DNA of 20,013 nucleotides from Minthousia sp045628125. GTDB lineage: Bacteria > Bacteroidota > Bacteroidia > Bacteroidales > Bacteroidaceae. The position numbers and the translations under genes are program-made. The stretch is taken from positions 1 to 20,013 of the forward strand of contig JAZQPA010000003.1 in assembly GCA_045628125.1 (NCBI GenBank). The letters run 5' to 3'. Positions 7,180 to 13,891 of this stretch are shown in pieces (the first letter of the stretch is position 1; every line of letters begins with the position of its first letter). The notes below the pieces were generated by a model that was not told the origin of the DNA, searched no databases, and worked only from the letters and a program-made list of their open reading frames with translations.

Positions 7180-8743
7180 AGAACCAGAGACAAGGTCGAA
7201 CGTAATAGTTACTCATCTTGTTGTTTCTAAATATCATACCATTGAAGAAGTTGATGGCCCATGCTGTGGATTCTGTTCCTTCATCACTTGACCAGTAACT
7301 GTATTCTCCAAAGTCCTTGAATCCAGGTTTGGTTGCTGCGGTAATAATCTGCTGTTTCCACAACTCGTACAGTAATGCCAACTCTCCGGCAGACGGCATG
7401 TACCAGCGCTTGTTGCTGATTCCTGCTCTAACCAGGGTATGTACATAATAAGCTGCAGGGAAGGTTGTAGGGGTATGATCGCAGATCACAGTATTCTCGC
7501 TGCCGGTAAAACTACTCAATGCACCTGCTGTTGGCCATGATTTTATACGACCGGTAGCACGGTCGATAGAAAGGCTTACATGGCAACTATCAGTATAATA
7601 GGTGCTCTCATTGCCTCCCTTGAGATAAGGAAGGTAAGCGATTGAGTCATTTTCAGATGCACTGCTGGCACCAGGATAGTTGGTCAAACCATTCACATCA
7701 TACATCAAGGCAGCAGAATATCCCCATCTGTAGTAGCGTGATGTCAGGTCGCTAAAGCTAACCACACGTCCGTGCAAAGACTCCTCAAGATTATTATTGA
7801 TAGCGCTGCCGTATTTATCGGTGAGGGCAAAGACAATTCCCACTGCTGTCTTTCCATAATCAAGATCCTTACTGAAGGAACCATCATTATAGTAATAGTC
7901 ACCAACATGAGCCTTCACATTATCTGCCTCACAATCTAATGTATACTGATACTTCTTGCCACTTTCGATAGAAGATGCTTCTGTTGCTTTTCCGATATAT
8001 TTCATGCCAGAAGCCGTTTCAATAGAGGCGGCAATCTGAACAGATTCTGTTGGCAACAGACTGATAGTCATTTCACCATTCAAGCCATTGGCATTGTTGA
8101 TGACGATACTGTTGCTCTGGTCTGATGACCATGATTGGGTTCGCATGTTAAATGTGCGTTCGCTAAAAATCTTGCCTTCAGCAGCATACAATTCAACACG
8201 GGTAATGTTGGCGATAGGATTGCCCTGATAATTGAACTTGAATTCACCTAAAGCCTGAAGAGTCTTCATGGTCTTGGTGATGGTTGTTGAGCTGTTGCTG
8301 AATGACAACGAATCACTTATGGCAGTCATGAAGTGTTTGACTGTAGCAGGAGTTCCATCCTGGTCTGACATGTTCATGCGGTAGGTGACAGTGTCACTAT
8401 GTGCGAAATTCAATGCACTATAAGGGTAAAAGAAAGCCAATCTGGCACCGGAAAACAGATTAGGAGTTTCACCGGTAAAAGTGCCGCCATTATAGCTTAA
8501 TGCTGTAATGTCTCTCTTTATCCTAACATTCAAGACGGCAATCTTGTCGCCTGAATTCCAGGATTTTCCCTCTGTAATCTCGCTTCCGTCATCCGATGGC
8601 TGTCCGGCATTTAAATAAACTGTGGTGTAATCTGGTTCCGGTTCTGGGACTGGTGGATCTTCCTTTTTACATGATGTAGTTAATACCAAGCCAATTCCTG
8701 CCAGTAAAATCCCTAAAAACAGTTTTTTGTATTTCTTCTTCAT
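7178..8743 (-). CDS. Fimbrillin-like lipoprotein with C-terminal DUF1566/FISUMP-like domain
   Basis: A 521-residue surface lipoprotein. The signal peptide ends in lipobox LTTSC (Cys25), followed by KKEDPPVPEPEP, a Pro/Glu-rich spacer. Residues about 40-275 resemble the fimbrillin/Mfa-like domain of Bacteroidetes: WNSGDKIAVLNV, YNGGTFTGETPNLFSGARLAFFYPYS, LGEFKFNYQGNP, ITRVELYAAEGKIFSERTFN and a closing ESGKKYQYTLDC strand. The C-terminal 220 residues are different and end in WYMPSAGELALLYELW, YWSSDEGTESTAWAINFFNG and NYYVRPCLWF, the pattern of DUF1566/FISUMP-type domains. Fimbrillin-like proteins can be pilus subunits or cell-surface adhesins; no other fimbrial gene is nearby, so this is an orphan. 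It has its own consensus promoter and converges on the TonB receptor gene. The exact role is unknown; the domain calls are from pattern recognition. Confidence 0.85.
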   Translation of the reverse strand: MKKKYKKLFLGILLAGIGLVLTTSCKKEDPPVPEPEPDYTTVYLNAGQPSDDGSEITEGKSWNSGDKIAVLNVRIKRDITALSYNGGTFTGETPNLFSGARLAFFYPYSALNFAHSDTVTYRMNMSDQDGTPATVKHFMTAISDSLSFSNSSTTITKTMKTLQALGEFKFNYQGNPIANITRVELYAAEGKIFSERTFNMRTQSWSSDQSNSIVINNANGLNGEMTISLLPTESVQIAASIETASGMKYIGKATEASSIESGKKYQYTLDCEADNVKAHVGDYYYNDGSFSKDLDYGKTAVGIVFALTDKYGSAINNNLEESLHGRVVSFSDLTSRYYRWGYSAALMYDVNGLTNYPGASSASENDSIAYLPYLKGGNESTYYTDSCHVSLSIDRATGRIKSWPTAGALSSFTGSENTVICDHTPTTFPAAYYVHTLVRAGISNKRWYMPSAGELALLYELWKQQIITAATKPGFKDFGEYSYWSSDEGTESTAWAINFFNGMIFRNNKMSNYYVRPCLWF

Positions 8744-8788
8744 TATTTATCCTATATTGATGCCCTTTTAGGGGAGCTATATTCTTTG

Positions 8789-8820
8789 CAAAATTACTAC
8801 CTTACCTTTATCTGCCCAAA
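8789..8820 (-). promoter_or_regulatory. Consensus promoter of the fimbrillin-like gene
   Basis: On the minus strand TTTG (8817-8820), a 20-bp spacer and TAATTTTG (8789-8796) match the Bacteroidetes promoter. Transcription would start near 8782, about 40 nt before the ATG at 8743. Confidence 0.75.
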
Positions 8821-8866
8821 TATTGAAGACTTTTTTATTGTTTTTTATCGAAGAATTTACAAAGAT

Positions 8867-8898
8867 TTTGGTTTATCCTAATTTTTGCCGTACTTTTG
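8867..8898 (+). promoter_or_regulatory. Consensus promoter of the MaoC-like gene; decides its start
   Basis: TTTG (8867-8870), a 20-bp spacer and TACTTTTG (8891-8898) match the consensus. Transcription should begin near 8905, downstream of an earlier in-frame ATG at 8823, so translation must begin at the ATG at 8931. It stands back to back with the promoter at 8789-8820, separated by 46 bp. Confidence 0.8.
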
Positions 8899-8930
8899 CA
8901 GAAGTAAATGTCAATAGAATTTTTAAAATC

Positions 8931-9395
8931 ATGGAGAAATCAATCTGTAATAACTACGAAGAATTTGCTGCTCTGTTGGGTAAGCAAATCGGTCAATCAG
9001 ACTATGTTGAGCTGACTCAGGAGCGTATTAATCTTTTTGCTGATGCTACTTTGGATCATCAGTGGATTCATGTGGATGTGGAGCGTGCTGCTGTTGAGAG
9101 CCCTTATAAGAGTACTATCGCTCACGGTTACCTGACATTGTCTATGTTGCCTTATCTTTGGGGTCAGATCATCGAAGTAAACAACCTGAAGATGATGGTA
9201 AATTACGGTATGGATAAGATGCGTTTTGGCCAGGCTGTAAAGGTGGGTCAGAAAATTCGTCTTACCGCATGGATGGAATCTGTAGCTAACCTGCGTGGTA
9301 CTGTAAAAGCTGAGATTAAGTTTGCCATCGATATTGAGGGTGAGCGTAAGAAGGCTTTGGAGGGTGTTGCTACATTCCTGTATTATTTCAACTGA
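8931..9395 (+). CDS. MaoC-like hot-dog dehydratase
   Basis: A 154-residue single hot-dog domain of the MaoC/NodN/(R)-hydratase group, soluble and cytoplasmic. The hydratase motif is visible: FADATLDHQWIHVDVERA (about residues 35-52), with the Asp and His positions that in this family activate water for addition to a trans-2-enoyl-CoA. It is followed by TIAHGYLTLSMLPYLW, the hydratase-2 block. The later strands YGMDKMRFGQAVKVGQKIR and a closing ALEGVATFLYYF complete the fold. The frame extends 36 codons upstream to 8823, but the consensus promoter lies inside that extension and the extra residues do not resemble the family, so the start at 8931 is preferred. It has its own promoter and a hairpin after the stop, so it is probably monocistronic. 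The acyl substrate and pathway are not shown by neighbours. Confidence 0.92.
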   Translation: MEKSICNNYEEFAALLGKQIGQSDYVELTQERINLFADATLDHQWIHVDVERAAVESPYKSTIAHGYLTLSMLPYLWGQIIEVNNLKMMVNYGMDKMRFGQAVKVGQKIRLTAWMESVANLRGTVKAEIKFAIDIEGERKKALEGVATFLYYFN

Positions 9396-9415
9396 TATAT
9401 GCTTGAAAAGAATAC

Positions 9416-9456
9416 ATGACCGGACTTTTAGATTCATCATCTACAGGTCCGGTCAT
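9416..9456 (+). terminator. Hairpin after the MaoC-like gene, probable terminator
   Basis: ATGACCGGAC (9416-9425) pairs perfectly with GTCCGGTCAT (9447-9456). Inside the loop TAGAT (9429-9433) pairs with ATCTA (9439-9443), extending the stem. There is no long T-run after it (ATTATTATG), so termination may be partial or the hairpin may protect the 3' end. Confidence 0.6.
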
Positions 9457-9615
9457 TATTATGTAGTTCTGAAAGTTTAGACTTTTCGGCTGCCTTTATT
9501 ATATTAATAAGGTAATAGTGTCTCTTTTTACTTTTTTTTAGAATCATCCTCGAATCTCACTAGTTGTATAGGTTGGTAAACGAATGTGAAAAAATGAGGG
9601 TTGATATTCAAACGC

Positions 9616-9735
9616 TGTTAAGTAAAAGGACTACTTTGTTAAATAATGGAAAATATGAATCCAAAATATTGCAGCATATCATTTTTTGTTGTTATTTTAA
9701 CAACGTGAATGTTAAACGAAAAGTATTTATTAACA
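9616..9735. promoter_or_regulatory. Cluster of TGTTAA/TTAACA motifs upstream of htrA
   Basis: TGTTAA occurs at 9616-9621, 9637-9642 and 9710-9715, and its complement TTAACA at 9697-9702 and 9730-9735, all within 120 bp. The last TGTTAA/TTAACA pair forms an inverted repeat across 9710-9735, ending 18 bp before the start codon. The motif is AT-rich, so chance contributes; use as binding sites is inference. Confidence 0.35.
9688..9704. repeat. 17-nt palindrome in the htrA leader
   Basis: GTTGTTA (9688-9694), TTT, TAACAAC (9698-9704) is a perfect 7-bp inverted repeat 49 bp before the htrA ATG. It could be an operator or a small RNA hairpin. Confidence 0.5.
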
Positions 9736-9753
9736 AATTAAAGATTTATAGTT

Positions 9754-11286
9754 ATGAAATTAGCAACTAAGAAATTCGCAGTAGTTTCAGGTATGGTGCT
9801 GATTACTTGCGGCGCTATCAGTGTTACCGCTTTTGCATTGAACAACGGAATCAGTCATAACTCAGCATTCGAGCAGATGTTTGAGCCTAATTCAGAATCA
9901 ACAGCTCAGGTGGCTTCCGTTACAGCCGTTCAGCCAGTAGACTTGACTCAGGCTGCCGAGAATTCGGTTCATGCTGTGGTTCATATAAAGGCTACTCAAC
10001 AGAGTCGTACCCGTACCGTTCAACAGATGCCTGACATTTTCGATTTCTTCTTTGGTGATGGTCGTGGCCAGCAGCGTCAGGTTCAGACACAGCCTCGTGT
10101 GGGTTTCGGTTCTGGTGTTATCATCAGTCAGGATGGTTACATTGTTACCAACAACCATGTGGTGGAAGGAGCTGACGATTTGACTATTCGTCTGAACGAT
10201 GAGCGCGAGTTCAAGGGTCGTATTATTGGTACTGATGCTAGCACTGATTTGGCTCTGGTAAAGATTGAAGGTAAGGATTTCCCAACAATTCCAGTAGGTG
10301 ATAGTGACGCTTTGAAGGTAGGTGAGTGGGTGTTGGCAGTAGGTAACCCATTCAATTTGAGCAGTACTGTTACTGCAGGTATCGTAAGTGCAAAGGCACG
10401 TTCACTGGGTGGACAGACTGCTGATGGTAAGGCTGCTGATATTCAGAGCTTTATCCAGACTGATGCAGCTATTAACTCTGGTAATAGTGGTGGCGCTTTG
10501 GTTAATAGCAAGGGTGAGTTGATTGGCATTAACGCCATGCTTTATAGCCCTACTGGTGCATATAGCGGTTACGGTTTTGCTATTCCTTCCAGCATTATGA
10601 AGAAGGTTGTTTCCGATCTGAAGACCTATGGTAGTGTTCAGCGTGCACTGTTGGGTATCAGTTGCCAGAGCATCGGTCAGGATCTGACTGTCGATGAAAA
10701 GTTGGCTGAGCAGATGAAGAAGAAGGCCGAGGAATTGGGTGTTTCTGAGGGAATCCTAGTAGCCGGCGTAACCGAAGGTGGTAGTGCAGCTTCTGCTGGT
10801 ATTAAGGTAGATGATGTCATCACTAAGATTGATGGTAAGAACCTGAAGAGCTTCAGCGATTTACAGGAGGTTTTGGCTCAGCATCGTCCAGGTGATAAGG
10901 TTCGTTTGACCTATATCCGCGAGAAGAAGGAGAAGACCGTAGAGGTTATTTTGAAGAACAGTCAGGGTAATACTAAGGTAACCAAGAATGCCGATATGGA
11001 TATCCTGGGTGCAGCATTCCGTCCATTGCCAGATAACTTGAAGCAACAGTTGGGATTGAGCTATGGTTTGGAAGTTACAGGTGTTCAGGCTGGTAAGATG
11101 AAGGATGCTGGTATCAGCAAGGGCTTCATTATCCTTAAGGCAAACGGTTCTCCTGTTAAGAGTACCGATGAGTTGGAAGAGATCATGAAACAGGCATCAC
11201 AAAGCCCTGAGCAAGTATTGTTCCTGAGCGGTATCTTCACTTCAGGTAAGCGTGCAAACTATGCTGTAGATCTGAGTCAGGATTAA
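9754..11286 (+). CDS. degP: DegP/HtrA-family periplasmic serine protease (Do type)
   Basis: A 510-residue envelope quality-control protease that refolds or degrades misfolded exported proteins. An N-terminal signal or anchor helix spans about 8-30. The trypsin-like domain carries the triad His135 (TNNHVVEG), Asp165 (TDLALVK) and Ser245 (NSGNSGGALV). An insertion after residue 85 (QQMPDIFDFFFGDGRGQQRQ) corresponds to the regulatory LA-loop region. PDZ1 covers about 285-400 (GILVAGVTEGGSAASAGIKVDDVI) and PDZ2 about 425-505 (GLEVTGVQAGKMKDAGISKGFIIL). Length and two PDZ domains fit the Do family. Codon use is strongly biased: nearly all Arg are CGT, with Gly mostly GGT and Lys mostly AAG, as expected of a highly expressed gene and unlike the fimbrillin-like gene. 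The leader has palindromes but no housekeeping promoter, consistent with envelope-stress control (inference). A strong terminator follows. Confidence 0.97.
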   Translation: MKLATKKFAVVSGMVLITCGAISVTAFALNNGISHNSAFEQMFEPNSESTAQVASVTAVQPVDLTQAAENSVHAVVHIKATQQSRTRTVQQMPDIFDFFFGDGRGQQRQVQTQPRVGFGSGVIISQDGYIVTNNHVVEGADDLTIRLNDEREFKGRIIGTDASTDLALVKIEGKDFPTIPVGDSDALKVGEWVLAVGNPFNLSSTVTAGIVSAKARSLGGQTADGKAADIQSFIQTDAAINSGNSGGALVNSKGELIGINAMLYSPTGAYSGYGFAIPSSIMKKVVSDLKTYGSVQRALLGISCQSIGQDLTVDEKLAEQMKKKAEELGVSEGILVAGVTEGGSAASAGIKVDDVITKIDGKNLKSFSDLQEVLAQHRPGDKVRLTYIREKKEKTVEVILKNSQGNTKVTKNADMDILGAAFRPLPDNLKQQLGLSYGLEVTGVQAGKMKDAGISKGFIILKANGSPVKSTDELEEIMKQASQSPEQVLFLSGIFTSGKRANYAVDLSQD

Positions 11287-11288
11287 GC

Positions 11289-11305
11289 GTAATCTATCAG
11301 ATTAC
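11289..11305 (+). repeat. Small hairpin directly after htrA
   Basis: GTAATCT (11289-11295), ATC, AGATTAC (11299-11305) forms a perfect 7-bp stem 2 nt after the htrA stop codon, ahead of the main terminator. Confidence 0.5.
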
Positions 11306-11325
11306 ACATAATACTAACAAACTTT

Positions 11326-11362
11326 AAAAAGCGGACACACAATTTCAGTGTGTCCGCTTTTT
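11326..11362 (+). terminator. Strong intrinsic terminator of htrA
   Basis: AAAAAGCGGACACAC (11326-11340) pairs perfectly over 15 bp with GTGTGTCCGCTTTTT (11348-11362), with a 7-nt loop and a terminal T-run. The A-run on the left side allows it to work on both strands. Confidence 0.93.
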
Positions 11363-11374
11363 CTTGTAAATTTG
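11343..11374 (+). promoter_or_regulatory. Candidate promoter of the Lys-rich protein/clostripain pair
   Basis: TAAATTTG (11367-11374) matches the -7 box. TTTC at 11343-11346, 20 bp upstream, is one base off the -33 box and lies in the loop of the htrA terminator, so terminator and promoter overlap. Transcription would begin near 11381, about 27 nt before the ATG at 11408. Confidence 0.55.
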
Positions 11375-11407
11375 CACATTATTGTGTGACTATAGATAAT
11401 CGTAAAT

Positions 11408-11932
11408 ATGAAGAAACTGACTTATATTTTCAGCCTTTTAGCTATTGTGCTGATCTTCTCATCTTTCACAGATGGTGTGATGGCAAAAAAGGAGAAGAAG
11501 GAAAAGACTAAAACAGAAAAAGTTGCTAAAAAGAAGAAGTCTTCAGCCAAGACAGCTACTAAAAAAGAGAAGATTGTGGTTGAGGATACTATTACTAATT
11601 CTGTATGGGCATTTGGTTTTTCTGCCAGTTTTACTGACAGTATTATTTATATGACTGATATTCAGCAGTTGAATAATGTCCGTATTACCAAGAAAACCCG
11701 ATTTATGGATGGTCGTGCCGATTATGCTAACCAGCTGAAGTCATATTTGGAGGATAATCTGAAGATGAAGAACCGTACCTGTGTATTGTTCTTTGAAACC
11801 AAGAAGGCAGATGCGGAGAAGAAGTATGTAGCTGTACGTAAGCGTTATACTGATCAGACATATCTGACTATGAGATACTTGAATGCTAACGAATTCATGT
11901 TTGTTAAACCAGACGAAAGCACAAGTGAATAA
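11408..11932 (+). CDS. Exported lysine-rich protein of unknown function
   Basis: A 174-residue protein that I do not recognise. The first 26 residues form a signal peptide (hydrophobic LTYIFSLLAIVLIFSSF, possible cleavage after VMA). Residues 27-57 are extremely basic, mostly Lys with Glu, Thr and Ala (KKEKKEKTKTEKVAKKKKSS). The remaining 115 residues look like a folded alpha/beta domain: VWAFGFSASFTDSIIYMTDI, LNNVRITKKTRFMDGRADYA, TCVLFFETKKADAEKKYVAV, and a C-terminal strand EFMFVKP. There are no catalytic motifs I can name. The stop codon TAA (11930-11932) lies within the first codons of the clostripain lipoprotein, an 8-nt overlap, so the two are translationally coupled. It may be a partner, inhibitor or substrate of that protease, or simply an envelope protein; this is inference from gene order and from its Lys-rich tract. 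Confidence 0.85.
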   Translation: MKKLTYIFSLLAIVLIFSSFTDGVMAKKEKKEKTKTEKVAKKKKSSAKTATKKEKIVVEDTITNSVWAFGFSASFTDSIIYMTDIQQLNNVRITKKTRFMDGRADYANQLKSYLEDNLKMKNRTCVLFFETKKADAEKKYVAVRKRYTDQTYLTMRYLNANEFMFVKPDESTSE

Positions 11933-13412
11933 GTTTTTGTGGATTTTAAGTCTCGTTCTGGCTCTGTTTACTGTAGCCTGTTCCGATGATGTTCTTGACA
12001 CCACAGATTATTATTTTAAGGCTGTTGAGGGCGAATCAGATCATCTGCCTGCAGAATTGTTGTTTAAGAGTTCCGGTGGCTCGTTCGTTGTGAAGTTCGA
12101 TACGGGTCAGGATTGGAATGCTTATGTCCAGAATGAAGAAGACACATGGGTTCATGTATCCAAGACCGAAGGCGGTTCTGGAATTAATACCCTTGAAATC
12201 ACAATAGATCCAAATACCTCTCAGGATGACCGATTGGCTGCCGTTATCATCATGGCGCAGACTATGGGTAAGAAGATTTCCATTTCGCAAACAGCAACAA
12301 AACATGAACGGGAGTCTGCCCATCGTTCTGTTTTGGCCTATTTGGCTGCAGAGAATTCTTTGAATCCTTTTGCAATGGAGGATTTGGTGGAAATGATTAA
12401 AGGTGTTGAGGATATACCCGAGGATAATAATCTTCTTGTTTTTTTAGATGATAATAAATATCCACGCATTTATGAGGTGAGCCGGAATGAAATAGGTATT
12501 GTTGATACAACACGTGTTCAGAGTTTTTCGGAGGATTTAAATTCTGCAGATCCTGCCACGTTAGAGATGGCCCTGAATTTCATGAAGACCAACTATAAGG
12601 CTGATGAATATGGTTTGGTGATGTGGTCTCATGGTGAGGGTTGGGTCCCTGGCGGGAAGACTACCCGCTATATAGGCATTGACAACAATCAGAATACAGG
12701 GAGTAACTATGGTTCAATGATGGGAATTGATGATCTTAAACAAGCCATTACCAATTCTGTGGGTTATTTGGATTTATTATTCTTCGATGCCTGTTTTATG
12801 ATGACTGCCGAGGTGGCATACCAGTTACGCGACTGCTGCCATTATATGGTGGGTTCACCATGCGAGATTCCTGGTCCTGGCGCACCATATCAGAATGTGG
12901 TTCCTACTATGTTTGCCGACGAGTTGTCCCGTGGCCAGATTGCAGAGGTTTATTACCAGTATTATAAGTACACTGACAAGCAAGGTTATGGAGCGGTTTT
13001 GGCTACCGTCGATTGTTCAGCAATGGAAATCTTAGCTGAGGCTACGGCCAAAATGGCGGAAAAGTATTTCTATACCGGTGCAAAGATCTCTTCCGGCGAC
13101 TGGGTACAATATGGCTTTGGCGGAACGATGTTTGGATACAACCGAAAGAACATGTACTTGGATATCAAGCAGGTAATGCGGGAGACCTTAAATGGTGATG
13201 ATTACAGCGAATGGCTGGATATTTTCAATAAGACGGTGCTTAATTTCTGTGCTACTGATTTCTGGTTTTCCGCCTTGTCCTACGGCCAGGTGATCCCATT
13301 GGATGTCACTAAGGTAGGAGGCTTGGCCGTTGCAGTTCCGCTATTGATTACCGATTCCCGGGTATTGGAGGACTTGGCAAAGATGGATTGGTTTAACAGG
13401 GTATGGCAATAA
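11925..13412 (+). CDS. Clostripain-family (C11) cysteine protease lipoprotein with BACON domain
   Basis: A 495-residue surface or periplasmic protease. An ATG at 11883 is in frame, but starting at GTG 11925 gives a clean lipoprotein signal (VNKFLWILSLVLALFTVAC, Cys19), while the ATG would put 14 polar residues before it. Residues about 43-125 form a BACON-like beta domain (LLFKSSGGSFVVKFDTGQDW ... ISISQTAT), often used in Bacteroidetes to hold catalytic domains at the surface. The C11 domain follows: catalytic His236 in VMWSHGEGW and Cys290 in LLFFDACFMM. Clostripains cut after Arg or Lys and are usually activated by self-cleavage; the Bacteroides fragilis member fragipain activates a secreted toxin. 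It overlaps the Lys-rich protein gene by 8 nt (GTGAATAA). A palindromic terminator follows the stop. Family call is firm; the natural substrate is unknown. Confidence 0.93.
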   Translation: MNKFLWILSLVLALFTVACSDDVLDTTDYYFKAVEGESDHLPAELLFKSSGGSFVVKFDTGQDWNAYVQNEEDTWVHVSKTEGGSGINTLEITIDPNTSQDDRLAAVIIMAQTMGKKISISQTATKHERESAHRSVLAYLAAENSLNPFAMEDLVEMIKGVEDIPEDNNLLVFLDDNKYPRIYEVSRNEIGIVDTTRVQSFSEDLNSADPATLEMALNFMKTNYKADEYGLVMWSHGEGWVPGGKTTRYIGIDNNQNTGSNYGSMMGIDDLKQAITNSVGYLDLLFFDACFMMTAEVAYQLRDCCHYMVGSPCEIPGPGAPYQNVVPTMFADELSRGQIAEVYYQYYKYTDKQGYGAVLATVDCSAMEILAEATAKMAEKYFYTGAKISSGDWVQYGFGGTMFGYNRKNMYLDIKQVMRETLNGDDYSEWLDIFNKTVLNFCATDFWFSALSYGQVIPLDVTKVGGLAVAVPLLITDSRVLEDLAKMDWFNRVWQ

Positions 13413-13414
13413 AA

Positions 13415-13440
13415 AAAGGCGTGTTTTAAAACACGCCTTT
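13415..13440. terminator. Bidirectional terminator between clostripain and rpiB
   Basis: A perfect 26-bp palindrome, AAAGGCGTGTTTT and its complement, flanked by an A-run on the left and a T-rich run on the right. It starts 2 bp after the clostripain stop and 5 bp beyond the rpiB stop, serving both convergent genes. Confidence 0.9.
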
Positions 13441-13445
13441 CTTTT

Positions 13446-13886
13446 TTATTTAACTGGAATGGAATCAATTCTAGCCTGATGTCTTCCTCCCTCAAAATCA
13501 GAAGCGAGGAATTCATCAATAATTTGTTTAGCCATCTCGATATCTATGTATCTTCCTGGCATTACCAGACAGTTGGCATCGTTGTGTAGGCGGGTCATAT
13601 GAGCCAATTCTGGAATCCAGCACAAACCGGCACGAATGCCCTGGTGCTTGTTCAGTGTCATGCTGATACCCTCGCCACTTCCACACATGGCAATACCTGG
13701 GTAAACCTCACCAGCCTCAATGCCGTTGGCCAACCGGTGACCAAACTCTGCATAGTTGCAGCTGTCGGCTGAATAGGTTCCGTAATCCTTAAAACTAAAT
13801 CCTTTTTCTTCCAAATAAGCCTTAACCTGCTGCATTAATGGATATGCAGCATGGTCGCAAGCCAGTCCTATAGTCTTAATCTCCAT
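13446..13886 (-). CDS. rpiB: Ribose-5-phosphate isomerase B
   Basis: A 146-residue cytoplasmic enzyme that interconverts ribulose 5-phosphate and ribose 5-phosphate in the non-oxidative pentose phosphate pathway. Family motifs are in order: GLACDHAA (His12), DYGTYSADSCNYAEF, the catalytic Cys68 in MCGSGEGISMTLNK, the phosphate and ring-opening segment RLHNDANCLVMPGR (His101, Arg112), and a C-terminal helix ending in GGRHQARID. Length is normal for RpiB (about 145-150). It begins 5 bp after the transketolase stop codon, so the two genes form an operon that joins two steps of the same pathway. LacAB-type galactose-6-phosphate isomerases are close relatives, but the transketolase partner and single-subunit gene favour RpiB. 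Confidence 0.95.
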   Translation of the reverse strand: MEIKTIGLACDHAAYPLMQQVKAYLEEKGFSFKDYGTYSADSCNYAEFGHRLANGIEAGEVYPGIAMCGSGEGISMTLNKHQGIRAGLCWIPELAHMTRLHNDANCLVMPGRYIDIEMAKQIIDEFLASDFEGGRHQARIDSIPVK

Positions 13887-13891
13887 AGTGA

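Larger units (their letters stand above)
9457..9753. other. Intergenic leader region of htrA with repeats, no gene seen
   Basis: The 358 bp between the MaoC-like stop and htrA hold no convincing gene. Apart from the hairpin at 9416-9456 I see an imperfect palindrome at 9493-9512 (CCTT, one bulged T, ATTA, TAT, TAATAAGG), a pyrimidine-rich stretch at 9520-9540, and the palindrome and TGTTAA copies listed separately. No clean TTTG-19/20-TAnnTTTG promoter is visible, so htrA may use an alternative sigma factor or a divergent promoter. Confidence 0.55.

Noticed and set aside
8997..9440. 147-codon minus-strand open frame
   Set aside because: Antisense to the MaoC-like gene and reaching into its terminator hairpin; the sense frame has clear family motifs.
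9564..9770. 68-codon plus-strand open frame before htrA
   Set aside because: It overlaps the htrA start in another frame, covers the palindrome and TGTTAA region, has AT-driven composition and no known domain.
13280..13519. 79-codon minus-strand open frame across the clostripain/rpiB junction
   Set aside because: It spans a bidirectional terminator and overlaps two well-supported genes.
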